A stretch of DNA of 64,000 nt from Clostridiales bacterium (GCA_003525075.1 DQFO01000021.1:96417-160416), one strand, 5' to 3'. Shown: positions 9,072 to 16,940, numbered from the stretch's first letter. Notes: generated by a model from the sequence alone, not told the origin. A program made the numbers and translations.

Positions 9072-10574
9072 TTAATTTAATGGTTTCATTGTTGGGAATA
9101 ATAATACATCTCTAATTGATGCTGAATCTGTTAATAACATAACTAATCTATCAATTCCTATTCCTAATCCTCCTGTTGGTGCCATACCGTATTCAAGAGC
9201 ATTAATATAGTCTTCATCCATCATTCCTGCTTCATCATCTCCATTTTCTCTTGCTGCAATTTCATCTTTGAATCTTTCATATTGGTCTATTGGATCATTT
9301 AATTCTGAGAATGCGTTTCCATATTCTCTACCATCTATGAATATTTCAAATCTTTCTGTTAATCTTGGATCTTTTGGTGATTTTTTAGCTAATGGTGATA
9401 TTTCTACTGGATAGTCATATACAAATGTTGGTTGTACAATAGTTTTTTCAACATATTCATCAAAGAATAAACTGATAATGTTTCCTCTTTTTTCTTTTCC
9501 TACTGGAATTTCAATTTTTCTTTCTTTTGCCAATGCTACAGCTTCTTCATCTGTATTTATTTCATTGAAATCTACTCCACAAGCTTCTTTTATAGCATCT
9601 ATCATTGTGATTCTTTTCCATTCTCCGCCTAAGTCTATTTCTTTTCCTTGATATGTTATTTTTGTTGTTCCACATACTTTCATTGCACATTTTTTGAATA
9701 TTTCTTCTGTTATATCCATCATGTCATGATAATTTTCATATGCTGAATATAATTCTATTGATGTAAATTCTGGGTTATGTCTAATGTCCATTCCTTCATT
9801 TCTGAATATTCTTCCCATTTCATATACTTTGTCATATCCACCTACAATTAATCTTTTTAAGTTTAATTCTGTTGCTATTCTTAAATACATATCTATGTCT
9901 AATGTATTATGATGTGTTATGAATGGTCTTGCTGTTGCTCCACCTGATATTGTATTTAATATTGGTGTTTCAACTTCTAGATATCCTTTTTCATCTAATA
10001 TTCTTCTTATTTCTGCTATAATTTGGCTTCTTTTTCTGAATGTTTCTTTTACTTCTGGATTCATTATTAAGTCAACATATCTTTGTCTATATCTTAAATC
10101 TACATCTTTTAGTCCATGGAATTTTTCTGGTAATGGTCTTAATGATTTTGAAAGTAATACTACTTCTTTAGCATGTACAGATATTTCTTCTGTTCTTGTT
10201 TTAAATACAAATCCTGTTATTCCAATTATATCTCCAATATCAAATGTTTTGAATGCTTTATAACTTTCTTCTCCTAAATCATTTATACTTACATAACTTT
10301 GAATTTTTTCATCACTATCTAATATTGTGCAGAATGATGCTTTTCCCATTATTCTTTTTGCTATTATTCTTCCTGCTACAGATACATCTTTTTGTTCAAA
10401 TTTTTCGTAGTTTGCTTTTATTTCTCCTGCTGAGTTTGTTCTATTATATTTTGTTATTTCAAATGGGTTTTTTCCTTGTTCTTGTAATTCTTTTAATTTA
10501 TCTTTTCTTATTTGTATTAAGTGGTTTTCATCTACTTCTATTTCTTGATTTTGGTTATTTTGATTTTCTTGCAT
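9072..10574 (-). CDS. lysS: Lysyl-tRNA synthetase, class II
   Basis: 500 residues. The N-terminal half is an OB-fold anticodon-binding domain ([19 protein letters not shown]). The C-terminal class II catalytic core shows motif 1 ([13 protein letters not shown]), motif 2 ([17 protein letters not shown]) and motif 3 ([15 protein letters not shown]). It charges tRNA-Lys. Upstream I see no T-box specifier hairpin or antiterminator, so control through a T-box is unlikely. A GAGAGGAGAG ribosome site precedes the ATG. Confidence 0.97.
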   Translation of the reverse strand: MQENQNNQNQEIEVDENHLIQIRKDKLKELQEQGKNPFEITKYNRTNSAGEIKANYEKFEQKDVSVAGRIIAKRIMGKASFCTILDSDEKIQSYVSINDLGEESYKAFKTFDIGDIIGITGFVFKTRTEEISVHAKEVVLLSKSLRPLPEKFHGLKDVDLRYRQRYVDLIMNPEVKETFRKRSQIIAEIRRILDEKGYLEVETPILNTISGGATARPFITHHNTLDIDMYLRIATELNLKRLIVGGYDKVYEMGRIFRNEGMDIRHNPEFTSIELYSAYENYHDMMDITEEIFKKCAMKVCGTTKITYQGKEIDLGGEWKRITMIDAIKEACGVDFNEINTDEEAVALAKERKIEIPVGKEKRGNIISLFFDEYVEKTIVQPTFVYDYPVEISPLAKKSPKDPRLTERFEIFIDGREYGNAFSELNDPIDQYERFKDEIAARENGDDEAGMMDEDYINALEYGMAPTGGLGIGIDRLVMLLTDSASIRDVLLFPTMKPLN

Positions 10575-10780
10575 TTTACTCTCTCCTCTTTTTTATTACT
10601 AACATCAATAATTATAATGTATTTTTAGCTAAAAATCAAGTTTTCTATGTAAAGAATTTTGATTTCTTACCACATTTGTGACATAATATTTTTTTGCTAA
10701 TCTAATATTGTTGTTTTTTGTTTAATTATGGAAAACTTTGTTATATAATAACAGAAAATAAAAGATGAAAGGAAAATAAA

Positions 10781-10902
10781 ATGGGTAAATCAAAAGAAAA
10801 TCAAGAAGTAGTTGTTCTTATCTAAGAAATAGCAAAATTTCAATTAACATAAGTGATGCTAAGGCTAAAGGTTATACAGCTTGCTCTAGATGTAATCCAT
10901 AA
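10781..10902 (+). pseudogene. Remnant of an Ada-like zinc-site small protein
   Basis: After a good ribosome site, an ATG opens 14 codons that hit TAA at 10823-10825. In another frame, codons 10831-10902 read SKISINISDAKAKGYTACSRCNP and stop. The ending GYTACSRCNP is the typical second half of Ada-type metal-binding domains (GYxPCxxC), but the first cysteine pair is gone. I read this as a deleted, frameshifted gene. It sits between lysS and the mobile cargo operon and has its own terminator. Confidence 0.55.
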
Positions 10903-10913
10903 TAATATAAAAA

Positions 10914-10947
10914 AAACAGCTAAATTCATAAAATAGCTGTTTTTTTA
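10914..10947 (+). terminator. Intrinsic terminator after the gene remnant
   Basis: AAACAGCTA / TAGCTGTTT arms followed by a T run on the plus strand. Confidence 0.8.
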
Positions 10948-10949
10948 TG

Positions 10950-10985
10950 GAGCGGTTAAGCAACAGCTTACGAACCATAACGCTC
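10950..10985. repeat. Nested inverted repeat at the left side of the mobile segment
   Basis: Outer arms GAGC(G)GTTA and TAACGCTC enclose a second small hairpin AAGC-AACA-GCTT. There is no T run and no nearby start codon. It could be a recombination site edge or an RNA structure; I cannot tell which. Confidence 0.4.
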
Positions 10986-11035
10986 TCTTTCTAAAAATAT
11001 TATATATGAATTCTTATTAAATTTCAATGGGAGTA

Positions 11036-11064
11036 TGGAGAATTTTGTTATTTTATAGTATAAT
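11036..11064 (+). promoter_or_regulatory. Probable promoter of the Nudix operon
   Basis: A perfect TATAAT at 11059-11064 with a weak TGGAGA 17 bp upstream, about 43 bp before the Nudix start codon. Confidence 0.45.
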
Positions 11065-11106
11065 ATATTCAAAATTAAACTTGATTCTATATAAGGAGGA
11101 AGTATA

Positions 11107-11574
11107 ATGGATATAAGATATGCGGTAAGAGTATTTGCTTTTAAAGATAACAAGGTTGCCTGTATTAAATATAAGAATATTAACAAAGATTATTTTGATA
11201 TACCTGGTGGAAAGATTGAAGATGGTGAAACTGAAATACAGACTTGTATAAGAGAATTTAAAGAAGAAACCGGAATGGATATTAATGATTTAAAATGTAT
11301 TGGAAATGTTGAAATTATATATCCAGGTAAAAATAAAAAATTTGTTATGAAAACATATATCGCAAATAAAGTGAATGGTAACCCATTGGATTTAGATGAT
11401 AACTATGCTTATTGGTTACCTATAAATGAATTAACTAAGAATGAAAAAAGATTTGCAATAACTCATTTGTTAGATGATGATTTAATTAATTATTTTGAAT
11501 CAGAGAAAATCAATATTTTATTTACTTGCGATGATAATCATAATATTACTAATATGGAAATAAAGGAGGCATAA
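11107..11574 (+). CDS. Nudix hydrolase
   Basis: 155 residues, starting at an ATG seven bases after AAGGAGGA. The Nudix box is complete: G-x5-E-x7-REUxEExGU at residues 37-59 (GGKIEDGETEI then REFKEETGM). Nudix enzymes hydrolyse a nucleoside diphosphate linked to another group; the substrate is not predictable here. Residues after the box (YPGKNKKFVMKTYIAN) resemble MutT/8-oxo-dGTPase-like members. It is first of three plus-strand genes, one base before the next start, beside a serine recombinase, and probably mobile cargo. Confidence 0.88.
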   Translation: MDIRYAVRVFAFKDNKVACIKYKNINKDYFDIPGGKIEDGETEIQTCIREFKEETGMDINDLKCIGNVEIIYPGKNKKFVMKTYIANKVNGNPLDLDDNYAYWLPINELTKNEKRFAITHLLDDDLINYFESEKINILFTCDDNHNITNMEIKEA

Positions 11575-11575
11575 A

Positions 11576-11992
11576 ATGAATGCAAATTTGTGGACACAAT
11601 TACTTATAGCAATAGTTCCTGCACTTATTACTGGTGTTGGAAGTTTAATAATTGCTATTAAGAAATGTAAGAATGAAATTAATACACTTGAAACTAATAA
11701 TAAACACGAAATAGAAAAATTAATGAAACAACATAAAATAGATATTGAAGCATTAAATGAAAAACATAGACTTGATATAGAAACTAAAGAAAAAGAACAT
11801 CAATTAAAAATTGAAGAGATAAAAGTTCAAAATGAACAAGAAATATTAAAAAGAGAGAAAGAATTATCTAATTCTGCAATGTATTCAATGATGGGAGATG
11901 CAACTAAGGATTTATTTGCAGGAATATTTAACTCACCTGAATTTAAAGAAGAAATGAGTAAAAAAATTAAAGAAGGATTTAATAAGAAATAA
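11576..11992 (+). CDS. Membrane-anchored coiled-coil protein, unknown function
   Basis: 138 residues; not recognised. An N-terminal hydrophobic helix (residues 7-28) is followed by a long charged coiled coil (about 33-102) with repeated HKxxIExL-type heptads, then a short C-terminal region (AMYSMMGDATKDLFAGIFNS and a basic tail). The start lies one base after the Nudix stop with an AAGGAGG ribosome site, so the two are translationally linked. The layout suggests a membrane-tethered spacer or oligomerisation module serving one of the adjacent enzymes, which is inference only. Confidence 0.75.
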   Translation: MNANLWTQLLIAIVPALITGVGSLIIAIKKCKNEINTLETNNKHEIEKLMKQHKIDIEALNEKHRLDIETKEKEHQLKIEEIKVQNEQEILKREKELSNSAMYSMMGDATKDLFAGIFNSPEFKEEMSKKIKEGFNKK

Positions 11993-12010
11993 TTATTATG
12001 GAGATACAAA

Positions 12011-12655
12011 ATGGGATTTAATGAAAAGGAAAATTCCTTAGAATATTGGGATAATATACATAGTAAATATGAACGAAATGAAATAAAATTAGACGACTGG
12101 TTGGATAAGTTTGAAACTATAATAGATAGTTGCTCAACTCCTATTTTGGATTTAGGGTGCGGAAGTGGTAATGATACTTTGTATTTAATTAACAAAAATA
12201 AACAAGTTATATCTTGTGATCAATCTAGCAATGCAATTAATAATATTAAAAAAAACTTTCCAGAAGTGTATGATACTAAGTGTTTTAATATGCTTGATGG
12301 AATGCCATTTGATAATAATTCGTTTGAACTAATAATTGCTGATTTATGTTTGCATTATTTTAAAGAAAAAGATACATTTGAATTATTAAATGAAATAAGA
12401 CGCATTCTTACTGTTGGAGGACGCTTAATTTTTCAAGTTAATTCAGTAAATGATGTAAATCACGGTGCTGGTCAAGGTAATGAAATAGAACATCATTTAT
12501 ATGAAACATCGGATAAAAGATTAAAAAGATTTTTTGATGAAAAAGACATTAAGTTTTTCTTTAAAGATTTTGATATCGAATATCTAAATGAAGAAATAAT
12601 GACAAGATATAAATTAGAAAAAAGATTATATAGAGTTTGTGTTAGAAAAAAGTAA
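12011..12655 (+). CDS. Class I SAM-dependent methyltransferase
   Basis: 214 residues. Motif I is ILDLGCGSGNDTLYL (binds S-adenosylmethionine), followed by an acidic residue at the end of the next strand (VISCDQSS), motif post-I (NMLDGMPFDNNSFELIIADL) and RRILTVGGRLIFQV. This is the Methyltransf_11/25 small-molecule type; no DNA-methylase catalytic motif (NPPY/DPPY) is present. It is the third gene of the Nudix operon, with a GGAG site before the start. Substrate unknown. Confidence 0.85.
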   Translation: MGFNEKENSLEYWDNIHSKYERNEIKLDDWLDKFETIIDSCSTPILDLGCGSGNDTLYLINKNKQVISCDQSSNAINNIKKNFPEVYDTKCFNMLDGMPFDNNSFELIIADLCLHYFKEKDTFELLNEIRRILTVGGRLIFQVNSVNDVNHGAGQGNEIEHHLYETSDKRLKRFFDEKDIKFFFKDFDIEYLNEEIMTRYKLEKRLYRVCVRKK

Positions 12656-12738
12656 AGGGTATGGGAATTCCCATAGTAGAATTTATGCGGGAGTATAAAT
12701 TCAGTGCTGGCTAGACACGACTTTTACTCCCATACTCT
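12656..12738. repeat. Complex inverted repeat between cargo operon and TnpV gene
   Basis: AGGGTATGGGA (12656-12666) pairs with TCCCATACTCT (12728-12738) with one G-T pair. Inside lie a 16-bp palindrome TATGGGAATTCCCATA (12660-12675) and a hairpin GAATTTAT / ATAAATTC around GCGGGAGT. There is no T run, so it is not a simple terminator. Its position at the boundary of cargo and recombinase genes fits a recombination or structured RNA site. Confidence 0.55.
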
Positions 12739-12744
12739 AAAAAA

Positions 12745-12790
12745 TATAAAAAGAGGATTAAATTATTTTGATAATTTTTTCCTCTTTTTT
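12745..12790. terminator. Bidirectional terminator
   Basis: AAAGAGGA / TCCTCTTT arms with an internal AAATTAT / ATAATTT pair and T runs on both strands; ends the methyltransferase operon and the TnpV-like gene. Confidence 0.75.
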
Positions 12791-12799
12791 AAAGATTAT

Positions 12800-13156
12800 T
12801 TACACAAAAACATATTCATTTAAGACAATTTCTTCAGCCATATTCTTGTAATTATTCATTAACTTTGTCCATTCTAATGGATTTAATTCTTTATTTTTTT
12901 CAGGCAATCTTTCATCATTTTTAATATAATCATCCATTAGTATTTTGTATAAACTTTCGCAAGAATCACTGACTAAAAGAAGATGATGAGTAAGTTTATT
13001 TGTCATTAAAAGTGTTTCATAAAGTGCTTGTTTATTTTGAGCAATAAAGTGTAATCTTGATATTCCATATTTGCCAATTCTTCCACATTCTTCATCCTTT
13101 TCTAAATATAAATTTGGTATTAAATAATCTCCTTGCCTTGTATATTTTATTTCCAT
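12800..13156 (-). CDS. TnpV-like transposon protein
   Basis: 118 residues. The pattern YTRQGDYLIPNLYL, IGKYGISRLHFI, YETLLMTNKL and the C-terminal EWTKLMNNYKNMAEEIVL matches the TnpV family, first described in the clostridial mobilisable transposons Tn4451/Tn4453. Its biochemical role is not known. It is downstream of and probably cotranscribed with the serine recombinase, 25 bases away, which supports the assignment. Confidence 0.75.
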   Translation of the reverse strand: MEIKYTRQGDYLIPNLYLEKDEECGRIGKYGISRLHFIAQNKQALYETLLMTNKLTHHLLLVSDSCESLYKILMDDYIKNDERLPEKNKELNPLEWTKLMNNYKNMAEEIVLNEYVFV

Positions 13157-13181
13157 ATTTTTATCATTCCTTTCTTAATTT

Positions 13182-14963
13182 TTAAACATTTATTAGTTCA
13201 GTTTTTGGTATTAGAATTAAAGTATCAACTATATTATTGCCTTCAATATAGGGACAATTTATTATTCCATCTACATAGAAATGTTCTTTCATCAAGTCAA
13301 AATAATTGTTTAATTCTTCTTCGGTATATTGATTGTTTTCCATTTTTACTAATGACATAATTGTATAATCATTTTCTAATTCTAATAATTTTTCTTTATT
13401 AATTTGTTCTTTATAGGTTATGCCAATGTTGTTATCAGCCAGTAATTCATTTAAATAATCAATATAATCTTGTGTACTTTTTGAGATAAATTCTTCTGTA
13501 AATTTGATGCTTTTTATCTCAATATTGAATTTATTATCTCTTGTTATTTCTATTGAAGATATTAATCTATTAATTAATTCTTTTTGTGCTTTTCTATTTA
13601 AACTATCAAACAAATAAGTAAAACTTAAATTGTTTTTAAAGATAAAATCTCCATTATCTTCTTCATAATCTAACTTTTTAAGAAGTTCTACTGTGTATTC
13701 TTTAAAGTCATTATCTGGATCAAGAGTAGTTTTCTTTTTAGTTAGTTTATCAATTTCTTTTTTAATAACATCATTTTTATGATTAATTGTTTCTACATCT
13801 AAAGTAGAACTTAAATATAAATCTACTAATCTTTTTTCTTGAACTTTTAACTTTTCAATGGCTTTTTCTATTTCTTTTACTTCTTTACTTTTAGTAGAAC
13901 TACAAGTAATTATTTCATTAGAATTATCATACATAAATCTAGTTAATTCATTTAAAATTCTTTTTAATTTATCTTCAATTTTATCTGAATTATAATGATA
14001 ACCATAGCCTTTGCAACTAGTATTTTTACATCTTAAATGGTAGTAAACTTTGGTATTACCTTTATAAGTTTTAAATGATTCACTAGCAGCAAGTATCTCA
14101 TTACATATTGGACATTTTACTAATCCTGCAAATAAATGAATATGCTCTCCGTAGTTTGGATGTTTATTCTTTTCTAGATTTGCTCTTGTCGTGTTCCAAG
14201 TATTTATATCAATGATTGACTCACAATAATTTTCAACTCTTAAAACATCTTGTGGCTTTCTTTTATACTTTCCATACTCAAATACACCAATATAAATAGA
14301 ATTAGTTAGTATCTTATAAACTCTATCTGATGCCCATTTTCCTCGTTTTAAATAAGCGTTATTATCTTTCATAATGGTTGCAATATTTCTAGTTAATTGT
14401 CCTTTTTTACATAGTTCAAATATCTCTTTTACAACTTGTGCTTCAATAGGTTCTACTTCTAAATGACCAGTATCTTTATTTCTAATATAGCCATAAGGTG
14501 CCTTACTAGGGTGTATTTTTTCTAAAGCCATTTCTTCCATAGCACGTTTAGTTCTCGCTCCAATTTCTTTTCTTTCACGTTGACCAAATACTAAATTCAT
14601 ACCAAATATCATTTCGCCATTAGCAGTAGATACATCGTAAGGTTCAAGTATTAATTCAATCTTAACATCGTGTTCTTCACAGTAATTAAGTAGCCAAAAT
14701 CCATCATAGTTGTTTCTAGTTAATCTATCTACCTTTATTGCAACTAACTTATCAATTTTCTTTGATTTAATATCTTTAAGTAGTCTTTGCATTTCAGGTC
14801 TCATTAAATCCTTTCCAGAATGCCCTGCGTCATTATAAATATCTACTATATCATAATCATTCTTTTCACAATATTCTTTAATCATTCTAAGTTGTGAATC
14901 AATAGAATAACCATTATCTCTTTGGTCATCAGTAGACACTCTTACATAAACTCCACATCTCAT
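13182..14963 (-). CDS. Large serine recombinase
   Basis: 593 residues. The N-terminal resolvase domain begins MRCGVYVRVSTDDQ, giving the nucleophile Ser10, with IKVDRLTRN and the arginine-rich GQRERKEIGARTKRAM segment. A Recombinase domain (about 160-260) has APYGYIRN, then a zinc ribbon (CPICNEI ... C-x5-C around residues 278-310), then a coiled coil (about 355-400). About 60 unusual residues follow at the C-terminus. Such enzymes integrate and excise elements without homology. With TnpV it resembles TnpX of Tn4451, although TnpX is longer. An AAGGAGG site precedes the ATG. Confidence 0.93.
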   Translation of the reverse strand: MRCGVYVRVSTDDQRDNGYSIDSQLRMIKEYCEKNDYDIVDIYNDAGHSGKDLMRPEMQRLLKDIKSKKIDKLVAIKVDRLTRNNYDGFWLLNYCEEHDVKIELILEPYDVSTANGEMIFGMNLVFGQRERKEIGARTKRAMEEMALEKIHPSKAPYGYIRNKDTGHLEVEPIEAQVVKEIFELCKKGQLTRNIATIMKDNNAYLKRGKWASDRVYKILTNSIYIGVFEYGKYKRKPQDVLRVENYCESIIDINTWNTTRANLEKNKHPNYGEHIHLFAGLVKCPICNEILAASESFKTYKGNTKVYYHLRCKNTSCKGYGYHYNSDKIEDKLKRILNELTRFMYDNSNEIITCSSTKSKEVKEIEKAIEKLKVQEKRLVDLYLSSTLDVETINHKNDVIKKEIDKLTKKKTTLDPDNDFKEYTVELLKKLDYEEDNGDFIFKNNLSFTYLFDSLNRKAQKELINRLISSIEITRDNKFNIEIKSIKFTEEFISKSTQDYIDYLNELLADNNIGITYKEQINKEKLLELENDYTIMSLVKMENNQYTEEELNNYFDLMKEHFYVDGIINCPYIEGNNIVDTLILIPKTELINV

Positions 14964-15009
14964 AATTTTCCTCCTTTCCTTAAATTTTGAGAAATACTAA
15001 ATACCTCTC

Positions 15010-15151
15010 ATATGTTTCCTCACTCAAACGCCAAAAGTAAACCCTAAATTTGAAAAAAATTTAATTTTTTTTAATATTTCTCATTAGTTTCTTCAAATAA
15101 AGTGGGTTTTACGAAGTCAAATTTAATATATTTCTCTATATGTTTCCTCAC
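15010..15151. repeat. Direct repeat pair upstream of the recombinase gene
   Basis: ATATGTTTCCTCAC occurs at 15010-15023 and again at 15138-15151, 128 bp apart, in otherwise A+T-rich non-coding DNA 47 bp before the recombinase start. The flanks share CTCT before the repeat. It could be part of an attachment site or a duplicated regulatory site. Confidence 0.6.
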
Positions 15152-15177
15152 AAATAAGCAAAATGTATAGTCTAAAA

Positions 15178-15456
15178 TTAAAATTTTTTCAAAAATTGTG
15201 CAATTTCTTTAAAATTATACTTTTTATTATGTTCTTTAATATAAAAAGGCTTATTTGATATTTCATTAACTTTGTATTCAAGTATTGTAAGAGTAGTAGG
15301 ATATGTAATCTGGTATTCAGTAGGTATTACTACTTGTAAGTTGGTGTGTAAAATAGTTTTAATTTGTCCTAATTTAACCTTATATTTAAATTCTTTTAAA
15401 ATGTTGGTTAAATCTTTATTAGCTTTTAAATTTGCAATTACTTTAAATTCAAGCAT
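15178..15456 (-). CDS. Hypothetical protein near the recombinase
   Basis: 92 residues, not recognised. The start ATG is preceded by AAAGGAGG at good spacing, which supports translation. The sequence is a mix of beta-like stretches (LQVVIPTEYQITYPTTLTIL) and a basic C-terminus (KYNFKEIAQFLKKF) without a membrane helix or known motif. It sits between the recombinase repeats and tRNA-Thr and may be part of the mobile element. Confidence 0.5.
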   Translation of the reverse strand: MLEFKVIANLKANKDLTNILKEFKYKVKLGQIKTILHTNLQVVIPTEYQITYPTTLTILEYKVNEISNKPFYIKEHNKKYNFKEIAQFLKKF

Positions 15457-15499
15457 GAAAAAAGTCCTCCTTTCTAGAAAGAGAACTTTTAAAGTTTTA

Positions 15500-15538
15500 T
15501 ATAAAATAAAAACTCACGAACTTTTAAGTCCGTAAGTT
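15500..15538 (-). terminator. Terminator after tRNA-Thr
   Basis: Arms AACTTACGGACTT / AAGTTCGTGAGTT with two mispairs, then TTTTTATTTTA on the minus strand, ten bases after the tRNA 3' end. Confidence 0.75.
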
Positions 15539-15547
15539 GATTTCAAA

Positions 15548-15623
15548 TGGAGCTTACAACGGGAATCGAACCCGTGACCTCAGCCTTACCAAGGCTGCAC
15601 TCTACCAACTGAGCTATGAAAGC
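15548..15623 (-). tRNA. tRNA-Thr(GGU)
   Basis: 76 bases with encoded CCA. The anticodon stem is CAGCC / GGCTG around loop TTGGTAA, giving anticodon GGT (threonine). The T arm is ACGGG-TTCGAAT-CCCGT. The acceptor stem has one T-T mispair at position 5-68. Confidence 0.95.
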
Positions 15624-15684
15624 ATCTATTATGTATTATACTATATCTTTTTTCTAATATCAATATATATTATATTATTATTTC

Positions 15685-15720
15685 ATAAAAGCCAGTCAAA
15701 AGCTTTTGACTGACTTTTAT
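15685..15720 (-). terminator. Intrinsic terminator after the DUF4870 gene
   Basis: Nearly perfect arms AAAAGTCAGTCAAAAG / CTTTTGACTGGCTTTT on the minus strand. Confidence 0.75.
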
Positions 15721-15733
15721 AGTATTTCTTATA

Positions 15734-16060
15734 TTATTGTTCAATTTGTTTTTTAAACAATGATTTAGCAATTTCACCTATACCAGATATTTCTGGTTCT
15801 TCATTATCATTACAAGCTTTTACTATTCCTATTATACTTGCAACTAAATAAAGTCCTGATACTATATAGTCAAAAAATGGAATATTAAATGGAATAAATC
15901 CATATGCAACTCTTACTATATAATATATCAATGCTATTGTTATTGATTGAGCTGCACATATTTTTGTTCTTTTTTCACTGCCTTTCATCATTAAAACAAT
16001 TAATCCACCTATAAGTCCAAAAATGTAAGCCAATACTGATTTTGTTTTTTCGTTATTCAT
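15734..16060 (-). CDS. DUF4870-like small membrane protein
   Basis: 108 residues with three hydrophobic segments. The pattern KTKSVLAYIFGLIGGLIVLMM, KRTKICAAQSITIALIYYI and LVASIIGIVKACN fits the DUF4870/Tic20-like family of small membrane proteins of unknown function. TAGGGGGAA precedes the ATG. It follows the TM2 and DUF2752 genes in the same direction and is probably in the same transcript, separated by a hairpin. Confidence 0.7.
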   Translation of the reverse strand: MNNEKTKSVLAYIFGLIGGLIVLMMKGSEKRTKICAAQSITIALIYYIVRVAYGFIPFNIPFFDYIVSGLYLVASIIGIVKACNDNEEPEISGIGEIAKSLFKKQIEQ

Positions 16061-16080
16061 GAATTTCCCCCTATACTAAT

Positions 16081-16106
16081 TATGGGTTGTGTCATTACAA
16101 CCCATA
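16081..16106 (-). terminator. Stem-loop between DUF2752 and DUF4870 genes
   Basis: ATGGGTTGT / ACAACCCAT arms with a six-base loop. No T run follows, so it may be an attenuator or RNA-stability hairpin and not a full terminator. Confidence 0.45.
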
Positions 16107-16108
16107 TC

Positions 16109-16408
16109 TTATTTTTTCTTCCATATAAATTTATACCATGAATACAAGTAAGCAATTATTGTGAATGGAAAAACCAAAATAGAATTTCTATTATATGTTA
16201 TCGCCATATCAAAATTTCCATGTATTATTGATAAGAAAGCTCTTGTCATTCCACAATTAAAACATTCTTTTTTTGATATTAACTTATATATACATAGGTT
16301 TTCTAAAAAATTATTGTCTTTTATTGGTATACTATACAGAATTATTAATAACGCAACATTAACTAATAAGAAAATCTCAATTTTAGCTATTTGTGATTTT
16401 ATTACCAT
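16109..16408 (-). CDS. DUF2752 membrane protein
   Basis: 99 residues with two to three hydrophobic helices. The family signature is clear: ECFNCGMTRAFLSIIHGNF followed by DMAITYNRNS. DUF2752 proteins have a conserved C-x2-C-G-x-TR motif, and their function is unknown. The start overlaps the TM2 gene by 26 bases, indicating translational coupling. Confidence 0.85.
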   Translation of the reverse strand: MVIKSQIAKIEIFLLVNVALLIILYSIPIKDNNFLENLCIYKLISKKECFNCGMTRAFLSIIHGNFDMAITYNRNSILVFPFTIIAYLYSWYKFIWKKK

Positions 16409-16595
16409 CTTTATCTGTAAAGCTTCCTGTTATTATCATTATTAAATCAATAAGAGTCCAAATTCCACATCCACCTAATGTTATTAATTGTAAAATTCCT
16501 GTTCCAACTTTTCCTACATAAAATCTATGAACACCTATCCCTCCAAGAAATAAACATAATAATAATGTTGCTAGCCAATTTTTATCACTTTGCAT
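16383..16595 (-). CDS. TM2-domain protein
   Basis: 70 residues. KNWLATLLLCLFLGGIGVHRFY and GTGILQLITLGGCGIWTLID are the two hydrophobic segments of a TM2 domain with the conserved G-x-H-RFYxG turn. Function unknown; TM2 and DUF2752 genes often sit together. The start has a very G-rich ribosome site (AAAGGGGGG) and lies downstream of a good promoter. Confidence 0.88.
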   Translation of the reverse strand: MQSDKNWLATLLLCLFLGGIGVHRFYVGKVGTGILQLITLGGCGIWTLIDLIMIITGSFTDKDGNKITNS

Positions 16596-16635
16596 AGCTT
16601 TTCCCCCCTTTCATTTGTATATAAAATACTTTTTA

Positions 16636-16664
16636 ATTGTATATTTAGTGTCGATTTTTGTCAA
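16636..16664 (-). promoter_or_regulatory. Sigma-A promoter of the TM2-DUF2752-DUF4870 operon
   Basis: TTGACA (16664-16659), 17 bp, TACAAT (16641-16636), about 40 bp before the TM2 start. Confidence 0.75.
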
Positions 16665-16684
16665 TAGTTTTTTCATTTATTTCA

Positions 16685-16725
16685 CAAAAAAAGACTATGC
16701 AATTAATTAATATATTGCATAGCCT
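16685..16725 (-). terminator. Terminator after the 60-residue membrane protein gene
   Basis: GGCTATGCAAT / ATTGCATAGTC arms then seven T on the minus strand. Confidence 0.85.
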
Positions 16726-16737
16726 TTTCTGGGATAA

Positions 16738-16920
16738 TTACCGTCTTTGGTCTTTTTGTGCTTGTCCATACCCTAAGAAATATCCGACTGCTGCCGGAAT
16801 TACCCAATTAAGTGTTTCTTCCACCCAGTTGTCGACACCAATATAGTATCTGTAAGATGCAAGAATGGCGAAAACGATTACTGTCCAGCCAATAGTGTTA
16901 ACAATCTGTTTTTTAGTCAT
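16738..16920 (-). CDS. Small membrane protein, unknown function
   Basis: 60 residues from the ATG at 16920, chosen because AAAGGAGAG lies just upstream. There is a hydrophobic segment (VNTIGWTVIVFAILASYRYY) and a second weaker one (TLNWVIPAAVGYFLGYG), then a charged tail AQKDQRR. Not recognised. It forms a complete unit of its own (consensus promoter, leader hairpin, terminator). Codon choice is visibly richer in G+C than in the neighbouring core genes, which suggests acquisition. Confidence 0.7.
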   Translation of the reverse strand: MTKKQIVNTIGWTVIVFAILASYRYYIGVDNWVEETLNWVIPAAVGYFLGYGQAQKDQRR

Positions 16921-16940
16921 AATAGCTCTCCTTTTCATTG

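Noticed and set aside
10575..10780. T-box or riboswitch in front of lysS
   Set aside because: No specifier hairpin or T-box sequence; the gap is plain A+T-rich.
11576..11992. Coiled-coil protein as a phage tail or SMC fragment
   Set aside because: An N-terminal membrane helix and tight spacing with its neighbours argue for a separate small gene.
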